Source of the DNA: Fermentimonas sp.
GTDB taxonomy: Bacteria; Bacteroidota; Bacteroidia; Bacteroidales; Dysgonomonadaceae
Reading direction: 5' to 3'
Length of the DNA stretch: 64,000 nucleotides
Assembly: GCA_015478775.1 (NCBI GenBank)
Contig: JADMKP010000007.1
Span: 310,001 to 374,000, forward strand
The position numbers and the translations under genes are program-made. Positions 48,665-56,575 of this stretch are shown piece after piece (within the stretch, counting starts at the first letter, position 1; each line of letters starts with the position of its first letter). The notes under the pieces are model-generated. The model did not search any database. It was given only the letters and a program-made list of their open reading frames with translations, and was not told the DNA's origin.

Positions 48665-50119
48665 TTACTTAAAAAATATATTTTCTACTTCCTCTTTATC
48701 ATCAAAATGGTGTTTCACACCTTTAATCTCTTGATAATCTTCATGTCCCTTACCAGCTATTAGCACCACATCGCCCGGTTGAGCTAATGCACATGCCGTT
48801 TTTATAGCTTCATGCCTATCCATTATTGTTAAAGCAATGCTCCTTTGTTCCTCAGATAATCCATCAAGCATATCACTGAGAATATCCATTGGCTCTTCAA
48901 AACGAGGGTTATCAGAAGTAAAAACCACTCTATCACTTAATTGAACTGCTTCTCTAGCCATTAAAGGTCGCTTAGTTCTATCTCTGTTACCTCCACATCC
49001 CACTACAGTAATTAGCTTTCCATCATCACCCAGAACTTCATTCACGGCACTCAAAACATTAGTCAATGCGTCAGGGGTGTGAGCATAATCAATTATAGCC
49101 GTAATATTTTTTGGAGATCTAATTGTCTGAAATCTTCCCGCAACGGGTTTAAGCATAGAAAGTGTTCTTAAAAGCTCATCTTTATTTAGGCCTAATAACA
49201 CTCCGGTACCATATACAGCAAGCAGATTATAAACATTAAACACTCCCACAAAAAGCACTGTCAACTCTTTTCCGTTAATTTCAATGTCACTTCCATCAAA
49301 GTGTTTTTCGAAAACACGTGCTTTAAAATCTGCCATACCTTTTAGAGAGTAGCTATACTTACTGGCTTTTGTGTTTTGAAGCATAACCGCTCCATTTCTA
49401 TCATCTGAATTAGTTAATGCAAATGCTTCTGATGGGAGAATATCGAAAAATGATTTTTTTACATCACGATACTCAAGCATGTTCTTATGGTAGTCTAGAT
49501 GATCTTGCGTAAGATTAGTAAACACCCCTCCAACAAAATTCAAGCCACCCACTCTTTTTTGATGAATAGCATGTGAGCTTACTTCCATAAAAGCATACTC
49601 ACAACCTGCATCTACCATCCTACGAAGATAACTATTTATTGTAATTGAATCGGGGGTAGTGTGCGTTGTAGCAAAAAAGTCTCCATCTACATAGTTGCCT
49701 ACCGTAGAGATTAAACCTGCAGGAAAGCCTAGCATTTTTAACGTATTATATAAAAGAGTGGCTACAGTCGTCTTGCCATTTGTGCCGGTAACACCCACTA
49801 ACTTTAATTTACTTGATGGGTTGCCATACCATTCAGATGCAATCTGTGCCAAAGCATCAGCACTATTCTCTACAAGAACGTATGTTACTCGCGAAAAGTA
49901 CTCGTCAATTAACGGTTTATCATAAATTACTACTGCTACATCTTGCTCTATAGCTTTTCCTATGTATGAGTGACCATCTGTAAAAATTCCTTCTACAGCG
50001 ATAAAAAGAGAGCCTTTGTCAACAGTTCTCGAATCAGATGTAATGGACAAAACCTCTACATCCTCATATCCTTTAATACTGACTACTTTACACTTTTCTA
50101 ACAGTTTGCTTAACTTCAT
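48665..50119 (-). CDS. murE: UDP-N-acetylmuramoyl-L-alanyl-D-glutamate--2,6-diaminopimelate ligase
   Basis: LVGVTGTNGKTTVATLLYNTL, YAFMEVSSHAIHQKRVGGLNF, TSDNPRFEEP (meso-DAP ligase DNPR motif). Confidence 0.97.
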   Translation of the reverse strand: MKLSKLLEKCKVVSIKGYEDVEVLSITSDSRTVDKGSLFIAVEGIFTDGHSYIGKAIEQDVAVVIYDKPLIDEYFSRVTYVLVENSADALAQIASEWYGNPSSKLKLVGVTGTNGKTTVATLLYNTLKMLGFPAGLISTVGNYVDGDFFATTHTTPDSITINSYLRRMVDAGCEYAFMEVSSHAIHQKRVGGLNFVGGVFTNLTQDHLDYHKNMLEYRDVKKSFFDILPSEAFALTNSDDRNGAVMLQNTKASKYSYSLKGMADFKARVFEKHFDGSDIEINGKELTVLFVGVFNVYNLLAVYGTGVLLGLNKDELLRTLSMLKPVAGRFQTIRSPKNITAIIDYAHTPDALTNVLSAVNEVLGDDGKLITVVGCGGNRDRTKRPLMAREAVQLSDRVVFTSDNPRFEEPMDILSDMLDGLSEEQRSIALTIMDRHEAIKTACALAQPGDVVLIAGKGHEDYQEIKGVKHHFDDKEEVENIFFK

Positions 50120-50129
50120 AATCTAATAC

Positions 50130-52334
50130 CTATCTTAATGTAACAGAAATTGTAGTTCCTTTAACCAATCTCTGTCCGGGACGAAGAGATTGTGCTACAA
50201 CTTTTCCTGATCCATTTAAACTAACATTCATACCCGACTTTTCAAGCAAATACAAAGCGTCTCTAGCACCCATGCCTAAAACATCAGGGATAAGTGTAGC
50301 ATTAATCTCAATGGGTACTGGTTTATATTCGAGGCTATCTAAATTAACCTTTACCCAATCATAGTCCTCCTGTGGCTTCTCAACTTTTAAATTTAAAGAA
50401 GACAATAGCATAAGACTCTTTTTTGAGTTACCATTTTTAATTTCTGGCTCTTTAATTAATGTAGAATCAATCCTGCAATCATCAACAGAAAGCTGAACTT
50501 TTCTAAGATATGTTTGCTCTGCTATATTTTTGAATACCATACCCGCCATACCTCCACCTGAAGGTACTCCTTTTGGTTTCCGAAGACCCACAAAGATTGT
50601 ATACATAGGCTCTTCAGCAGGAAAATAGCCACAAAATGAAACATAATATCCAGAATAACCCCCTCCACCAGCTATCATCGCGGTTCCTGTTTTCCCAGCA
50701 ATTTCAAAATAATCCGATCCCACAACTTTAGCAGTACCATTTACAACTACAGATTTAAGCATTTCCTGAATTTCTTCTAATGTAGTATCCTTACAAATTT
50801 TAGGATTCACTACTTCTGCTTCAATATTCATTATCACCTTACCGTTTTCTACAAACTGTTTAGCAATAAATGGTTTAATCATTTTACCACCATTTGCAAT
50901 ACCGTTATAAAACATCAGTAAATAAATAGGAGGAATTTGTGTTTCATAGCCAAACGACATCCACGGAAGAGTAGTTTTAGACCAGTAGTTATCTTTATCA
51001 TTTGGATATCTTATTGACGATGTTCCTTCTATACCGCTTAATGGCACATCCCATTTAAGTTGTTTTCTTAGACCTATCCTATCGATACCATCTATAAACT
51101 TCTCAGGTTTGTTCTCATAACCTTTAAGAACAATTTTACTCATAACAACATTAGATGACACATCCATCCCTTCGCCTACAGTAAGATAACCTCTATCCTG
51201 TCCTCTACGCCAATAATGGTCTCTCACCCATCGTTTATTATATTGATAAAGACCGTTACCTACATAGAATGAGTCGGTGGGAGTTATAACACCATCATCA
51301 AGTGCTATCATAGTTGTAACCGTTTTAAATGTAGATCCAGGTTCATTCATATACGAGAAAGCGTTTGGGTTACCCTCTGCGTAGCTACCATCGCTTAGTC
51401 TATCTAGGTTAACAATCCCTTTTATTTCTCCAGTTTTTACCTCCATTATAATTGCTGTGCCCGATTCGGCCTCAGTCTCCGTTAACTTATTCCTAAGTGC
51501 ACGTTCCGAAATATCTTGTATATCTGCGTCTAAAGTAGTAACAATATCCCACCCCTCTTTCGCTGGCTCTTCAATTACATCCATCCACTTACCCTGAATT
51601 TTTTGCCTATACTTTACACCAGAAACTCCTTGCAGAAGTGAATCATACTTTAACTCCAGTCCACTCGCACCACCTTTTTCAATATCTTTATATACACTAC
51701 CAACTGTTCTTGTTGCAAGATTTCCGAACGGCTTCTTACGTGCATTTCGCTCTTCGGCAATCAATCCACTTCTATTTGATCTTTGGTTCCAGAATGGAAA
51801 AGTACGTATCTCTTTTAGCTCTATATAATTAATATCACGTCTAATTATTTTCACATATCTAGAACGAAGTGGAACTCTCTCCTCAGTACCTTTGGCCCTG
51901 TTTTCGGCAATCTTTTTTGCTTCCCTTTCCCTAAGATCCCAACCGTTAAGGATAACATTTTTATACTGAGCAGCAGATCTATCTGGAAATTTCTCAGCAA
52001 GTAAAATCGATAGATCTCCAACATATTTCATAAGTGTATCCTTCTTAATTCCATCTGCCCAAAAATCCATATAAATACTATATATTGGCTCTGTTGAGGC
52101 AAGAAGTTTATAGTCGTGAGTATAAATATTGCCCCTTTTAGGTATAATTACCCTATCCCTGATAACTGTCTCTTTCTCCCCAACCTCTTTCCACTTTTTA
52201 CCTTCAGTCGAGAAAACAATCTTACCAGCAGAGAATATTATCATGATAGAAAACAGCATTAATAAGGTCACAATTAGTCCGTACTTACCTAAAATACCTT
52301 TATTATTTCTTATGTTTCTATTCTCTTTATTCAT
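50130..52334 (-). CDS. ftsI: Penicillin-binding protein (FtsI/PBP3 class) with C-terminal PASTA domain
   Basis: MNEPGSTFKTVT (SxxK), DVSSNVVMSK (SxN), EIAGKTGTAMI (KTG); C-terminal PDVLGMGARDALYLLEKSGMNV PASTA. Confidence 0.95.
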   Translation of the reverse strand: MNKENRNIRNNKGILGKYGLIVTLLMLFSIMIIFSAGKIVFSTEGKKWKEVGEKETVIRDRVIIPKRGNIYTHDYKLLASTEPIYSIYMDFWADGIKKDTLMKYVGDLSILLAEKFPDRSAAQYKNVILNGWDLREREAKKIAENRAKGTEERVPLRSRYVKIIRRDINYIELKEIRTFPFWNQRSNRSGLIAEERNARKKPFGNLATRTVGSVYKDIEKGGASGLELKYDSLLQGVSGVKYRQKIQGKWMDVIEEPAKEGWDIVTTLDADIQDISERALRNKLTETEAESGTAIIMEVKTGEIKGIVNLDRLSDGSYAEGNPNAFSYMNEPGSTFKTVTTMIALDDGVITPTDSFYVGNGLYQYNKRWVRDHYWRRGQDRGYLTVGEGMDVSSNVVMSKIVLKGYENKPEKFIDGIDRIGLRKQLKWDVPLSGIEGTSSIRYPNDKDNYWSKTTLPWMSFGYETQIPPIYLLMFYNGIANGGKMIKPFIAKQFVENGKVIMNIEAEVVNPKICKDTTLEEIQEMLKSVVVNGTAKVVGSDYFEIAGKTGTAMIAGGGGYSGYYVSFCGYFPAEEPMYTIFVGLRKPKGVPSGGGMAGMVFKNIAEQTYLRKVQLSVDDCRIDSTLIKEPEIKNGNSKKSLMLLSSLNLKVEKPQEDYDWVKVNLDSLEYKPVPIEINATLIPDVLGMGARDALYLLEKSGMNVSLNGSGKVVAQSLRPGQRLVKGTTISVTLR

Positions 52335-52380
52335 ATTTCCAAGACTATTTATAAGTAAACAATGCTCCTTAATTTATCTT

Positions 52381-52710
52381 TTAGTCAATATAATACACCG
52401 GTTCATTAGACACCTTTAAATCTAATCCTGCCTCTTCTACCCTTTTCTCAATCTCTCCTTGTCGACTAGCTTCAGTTAGACTAGACGAGATAGTTAGAGC
52501 TTCATATTTTACATCTTTAAGTTCCTGCTGCAAACGCTCAACATCCGACATACCTTGTAGCATTGTATATCTATGACTTATAAAAAGTATCACAACAACC
52601 ACCAGTACAAGAATAAATCTCATGTTTCGGAGGAAGAAATCCTCTGTGAGAACACTCCCTCCAAAAACATGGACAAACGATTTTCGTATGTTATCGAACT
52701 TAAATTTCAT
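52381..52710 (-). CDS. FtsL-like cell division protein
   Basis: 109 aa, single TM then coiled-coil (ERLQQELKDVKYEALTISSSLTEASRQ), position between ftsI and rsmH. Confidence 0.85.
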   Translation of the reverse strand: MKFKFDNIRKSFVHVFGGSVLTEDFFLRNMRFILVLVVVVILFISHRYTMLQGMSDVERLQQELKDVKYEALTISSSLTEASRQGEIEKRVEEAGLDLKVSNEPVYYID

Positions 52711-52724
52711 TAATCATTTTTTAT

Positions 52725-53654
52725 TTATATTTTCTCAGCTACCCTAAGTTTTGCACTGCGAGAACGAGGATTATTCCTCTGCTCCTCATCAGATGGAACT
52801 ATAACTTTTCTATTAACCACCTCAAATGGCGTTAACGGATTTCCAAAAAAATCCTTTTCAAGATTACCCTCAAAATTACCAGTTCTAAAGAAGTTCTTTA
52901 CTAATCTATCTTCAAGTGAGTGATATGATATTACACTTAGCCTCCCACCGGGTTTCAAAACCTCTAATGACTGTACAAGCATCTCTGTGAGAGCATCCAT
53001 TTCTCCGTTAACCTCAATTCGAAGTGCTTGAAAAGCTTGTGCCAATATTTTCTTTTCTTTATCTCTTCGGGTAAATGGAGATACAATTTCAAGAAGATCA
53101 TCTGTTTTCTCTATCTTCTTTTTAGACCTATATTCTACAACTGAAGAAGCAATTCTTCGAGCATTCTTAAGCTCACCCCATTTATAAAAAACATCAGCAA
53201 GCTTTTCTTCCTGATATTCATTTAATATATCTGCAGCATTTAAACTGGCCCCCCTATTCATTCTCATATCAAGATCTCCCGAAAAACGAAATGAAAACCC
53301 TCTTACAGAATCATCAAAGTGATGCGAAGACACTCCCAAGTCGGCTATTACACCATCAACTTGGTTTATACCGTGATATCTTAAAAAGTTTTTTAGATAA
53401 CGAAAATTGCTGCGAACAAATGTAAAACGATTATCAGGAATAATATTTGCAACAGCATCTTCATCCTGATCGAAACCTAACAACCTTCCATTTTCTCCGA
53501 GTCTATTTAGGATTTCTCGAGAATGGCCCCCACCTCCAAACGTAACATCAACATAAATACCGGATGGTAAAACCTTCAATCCATCTATACTTTCATTAAG
53601 CAATGCCGGGACATGATACAATGCCTTCTGATTGTCTTTTGACTCTATTCCCAT
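52725..53654 (-). CDS. rsmH: 16S rRNA (cytosine(1402)-N(4))-methyltransferase
   Basis: HVPALLNESIDGLKVLPSGIYVDVTFGGGGHSREIL, DGVIADLGVSSHHFDDSVRGFSFRFSGDLDMRM. Confidence 0.97.
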   Translation of the reverse strand: MGIESKDNQKALYHVPALLNESIDGLKVLPSGIYVDVTFGGGGHSREILNRLGENGRLLGFDQDEDAVANIIPDNRFTFVRSNFRYLKNFLRYHGINQVDGVIADLGVSSHHFDDSVRGFSFRFSGDLDMRMNRGASLNAADILNEYQEEKLADVFYKWGELKNARRIASSVVEYRSKKKIEKTDDLLEIVSPFTRRDKEKKILAQAFQALRIEVNGEMDALTEMLVQSLEVLKPGGRLSVISYHSLEDRLVKNFFRTGNFEGNLEKDFFGNPLTPFEVVNRKVIVPSDEEQRNNPRSRSAKLRVAEKI

Positions 53655-53668
53655 AATGGTGCTCTTTA

Positions 53669-54118
53669 TTATTTATCACCCATCAACTCCTCTATCTTAA
53701 ATGAAAACTCATCTGGTTCTACCAAAGGCTTCTCTAGCTTCTCTTTAGACCATACCTCAATTGTGTTGTCAACACCAAGAAAACGTATTTCAGTTTCAAT
53801 TGAAACAAGCTTAAGATATCGCTTTGGAATTAAAATCCTTCCGCTTGCATCCATTTCAAGCCTTTCTGCATCAAGCACAAACTGACGAAATATCTGCTGC
53901 TGATCTTTATTCCATCTGCTAAGACTAGCTCTGAGCGTTTCTATTTCTTTTTCCCAAACTGTTCCGGGATATAATACAAGGCAATCCTGAAAAATATCTT
54001 TTCTCAGTACTAAATACTCCTCACCTTCCACTTGCAGACATTTTCGGAATAGAGCAGGCACAAAAACTCTGCCTTTAGCATCAGCCTTTGCCTCCATATT
54101 TCCTAAGAACTGCAACAT
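53669..54118 (-). CDS. mraZ: Transcriptional regulator MraZ
   Basis: FLGNMEAKADAKGRVFVPALFRK and LEMDASGRILIPKRYL: two AbrB-like MraZ repeats (DxKGR, DxxGR). Confidence 0.95.
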   Translation of the reverse strand: MLQFLGNMEAKADAKGRVFVPALFRKCLQVEGEEYLVLRKDIFQDCLVLYPGTVWEKEIETLRASLSRWNKDQQQIFRQFVLDAERLEMDASGRILIPKRYLKLVSIETEIRFLGVDNTIEVWSKEKLEKPLVEPDEFSFKIEELMGDK

Positions 54119-54167
54119 CTTTATTTCATTTTAAAACTAAGTAATGGAACTTTAAGGGGTAAAATTA

Positions 54168-54200
54168 CAAAATTATCCACTTCTCCCCACAATTCTTCAC
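54168..54200 (-). promoter_or_regulatory. Candidate MraZ operator overlapping the mraZ/dcw promoter
   Basis: Minus strand GTGAAGAATT-GTGGGGAGAA-GTGGATAATTTTG: three GTGRR pentamers at exact 10-bp spacing; TAATTTTG (-7-like) overlaps the last repeat. Confidence 0.6.
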
Positions 54201-54346
54201 ATATATTTATGAAAAAGTTATCAACAACTATTTCAAAAGAGCTTAGCACCTGATTCACTGATCATTACATAGCTCAAGCAAAGTGGGGCAATTTAGTTGA
54301 ATAGAGAAAAACATTAAATTATGGATATATCGTAAGCTAAATTTTG

Positions 54347-54354
54347 TACATTTG
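54347..54354 (+). promoter_or_regulatory. Candidate -7 element TACATTTG for acyltransferase gene
   Basis: Exact TAnnTTTG; overlaps the track's ORF start at 54352, supporting the downstream start at 54385. Confidence 0.4.
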
Positions 54355-54384
54355 CGTCAAAATTCAGAAATAGAGGATAATGCA

Positions 54385-55209
54385 ATGAGCAAAAACGATG
54401 CATTTAAAATCGATATTGATGGTATTTTAAAAGACAAAGCTCCAAAATATTATAATAAAATACCTCGTTTTTTAATCAACTATCTTAAACGGACAACTCA
54501 TCAGGATGACATCAATGGCATACTTGAACGAAACAAAGGTCTGGAAGGGGTAGATTTTATGCGTTCACTTGTCGACAATGAATTTAAACTAACACTTCAT
54601 ATCAAAGGGGAGGAAAATATACCTGACCACGGAAAATTTGTATTTGCCTCCAACCACCCATTAGGAGGTTTAGATGGTATATGCCTTTCTGCAGTACTTG
54701 GAGAAAAATATGATGGTAAAATAAAATACCTGGTTAATGATGTTCTTTATTACATCGATCCTTTAAAACCAATATTCGTGCCCATCAATAAATATGGAGC
54801 TCAAGCAAAAAACTCAGCCAAAGCAATAAACGAAGCTTATGCTTCAGAAAATCAAATAATAACATTCCCGGCGGGACTCTGTTCAAGAAAGATAAATGGG
54901 GAGATAAAGGATTTGGAATGGATGAAAAGTTTTATAATCAAATCAATAGAATTCAAAAGAGATGTTATTCCAGTTCACTTTAAGGCCAAAAACTCTAATT
55001 TCTTTTATAACTTTGCTAATATAAGAAAAAAATTAGGCTTAAAATTTAATATAGAATTGATATATTTACCCCACGAAATGTACAAAAATTCAAATCAGAC
55101 TTTCACAATCACATTTGGCAAACCCATTCCGTGGACAAAGTTCGACAAAAGTAAAACACCCACTCAATGGGCACAATTTGTGAAAGACATCGTTTATACG
55201 ATAATTTGA
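54385..55209 (+). CDS. 1-acylglycerol-3-phosphate-type O-acyltransferase (GlsA/OlsA-like)
   Basis: FVFASNHPLGGLDGICLSAVLG (NHxxxxD) and TFPAGLCSRKINGEIKD motifs of PlsC-type acyltransferases. Confidence 0.85.
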   Translation: MSKNDAFKIDIDGILKDKAPKYYNKIPRFLINYLKRTTHQDDINGILERNKGLEGVDFMRSLVDNEFKLTLHIKGEENIPDHGKFVFASNHPLGGLDGICLSAVLGEKYDGKIKYLVNDVLYYIDPLKPIFVPINKYGAQAKNSAKAINEAYASENQIITFPAGLCSRKINGEIKDLEWMKSFIIKSIEFKRDVIPVHFKAKNSNFFYNFANIRKKLGLKFNIELIYLPHEMYKNSNQTFTITFGKPIPWTKFDKSKTPTQWAQFVKDIVYTII

Positions 55210-55236
55210 TTTTCAATGGTGCGAATAAGATAAATT

Positions 55237-56301
55237 ATGGAAAAGATAATAGATCCTATAGATAAGAATTTGATTAAAAGTGAACTTACCGTACAAAAAA
55301 GGGTAAGAACAACTAATAAAGCAAATAACGAAATATACGTCTTTACAAGTCACGACTCTCCAAATTTAATGAGAGAAGTAGGGCGACTTCGTGAAATAGC
55401 CTTCCGTCACTATGGCGGTGGCACGGGCTTAGAAGCAGATATCGACCCTTATGATGTAATGAAAGTTCCTTACAGACAATTAATTGTATGGGATCCTGAA
55501 AACGAGGAAATTCTTGGAGGTTATCGTTTTATTTATGGCTCAGATGTAGAATTCGATGAAAGTGGTAAACCAATGCTGGCAACAGCACACCTTCTAGATT
55601 TCTCACAGGAGTTTCTGGATGATTATCTACCATATACAGTAGAATTAGGCCGCTCTTTCGTGTCACTTGAATACCAGTCAACACTAATGGGAAGAAAAGG
55701 CATATTCGCCCTCGACAATTTGTGGGACGGACTGGGAGCTCTAACTGTTATCGATCCTGATATCAAGTATTTCTTTGGTAAAGTAACAATGTATGGCACA
55801 TACAACAAGGATGCTCGAAACATGATACTTTATTTTCTGAATAAGCATTTTCCAGATAATAACAATTTGGTTAAACCCATCAAACCGCTTGTTACAAATA
55901 CAGATTATGCAAAGATGAATAAACTTTTCCAAGGCAAAAACTTCAATGTAGATTATAAAATCCTGAACAAAGAAGTGCGTGCTTTGGGATGGAATATACC
56001 TCCATTAATTAATGCATATATGGGACTTACTCCAACTATGCGCTTTTTCGGGACTTCAATAAATGATGAGTTTGGAGATGTTGAAGAATCGGGTATCCTT
56101 ATTGAAATTGATCAAATTTTAGAGGACAAACGTGCCCGTCATATCGAGTCTTATATAAAAAGCAAACCCAGTAAACGTTTTCTTATTAACCTAAAAAGAA
56201 AAATCACTTCTAACAGAAGAAAGAGAAAAGTTACTGCCCCTAGCACAATGTCAGAGGTGATAGAGAAAAGAGGCCTTTTTTCTACAAAAAGAAAGAAATA
56301 A
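55237..56301 (+). CDS. GNAT-type N-acyltransferase (GlsB/OlsB-like)
   Basis: LREIAFRHYGGGTGLEADIDPYDVMKVPYRQLIVWDPENEEILGGYRFIYG, VELGRSFVSLEYQ: OlsB/hemolysin-like acyltransferase features. Confidence 0.82.
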   Translation: MEKIIDPIDKNLIKSELTVQKRVRTTNKANNEIYVFTSHDSPNLMREVGRLREIAFRHYGGGTGLEADIDPYDVMKVPYRQLIVWDPENEEILGGYRFIYGSDVEFDESGKPMLATAHLLDFSQEFLDDYLPYTVELGRSFVSLEYQSTLMGRKGIFALDNLWDGLGALTVIDPDIKYFFGKVTMYGTYNKDARNMILYFLNKHFPDNNNLVKPIKPLVTNTDYAKMNKLFQGKNFNVDYKILNKEVRALGWNIPPLINAYMGLTPTMRFFGTSINDEFGDVEESGILIEIDQILEDKRARHIESYIKSKPSKRFLINLKRKITSNRRKRKVTAPSTMSEVIEKRGLFSTKRKK

Positions 56302-56387
56302 CTATAAATCACTTTCTGAATCAACATCATTTTAGCGACAATTCACCATTTTAATTGTCGCAATACCCTTATTGTAACTAATTGACA

Positions 56388-56428
56388 ATAGTGCCATTAA
56401 ACGTTTAAAATGCAAACGATTGCACTAT
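56388..56428. promoter_or_regulatory. Nested palindromes, candidate LacI-family operators upstream of susCDEF
   Basis: TTAAACGTTTAA (56397-56408, perfect palindrome) and TGCAAACGATTGCA (56411-56424, CG-centred), both inside ATAGTGC (56388-56394) ... GCACTAT (56422-56428). Confidence 0.6.
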
Positions 56429-56446
56429 CGTTCCAAGTTAATTACC

Positions 56447-56454
56447 TAATTTTG
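56447..56454 (+). promoter_or_regulatory. Candidate -7 element TAATTTTG for second susC-like gene
   Basis: Exact TAnnTTTG just downstream of the palindromes; a second match TAACTTTG lies at 56479-56486. Confidence 0.4.
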
Positions 56455-56575
56455 TGTACATCCAGATTTAAGATAAACTAACTTTGTCAATAGAGTTATA
56501 TTTTTAAGTTAATCAACTCTATATTATTGAGAACAAAGTACTAAATTAAACAGATAATCTAATAATGTTAACAAC

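Noticed and set aside
54173-54226. DnaA-box-like sequences TTATCCACt (54173) and TTATCAACA (54218) in an AT-rich intergenic region, a possible oriC
   Set aside because: Only two imperfect boxes, no dnaA/dnaN/gidA nearby, and the first lies inside the GTGRR repeat array better explained as an MraZ operator.
54352-54384. Track start of the acyltransferase ORF at 54352 (MRQNSEIEDNA...)
   Set aside because: Overlaps the TACATTTG -7-like element; the ATG at 54385 (MSKNDAFKIDIDG) is more plausible.
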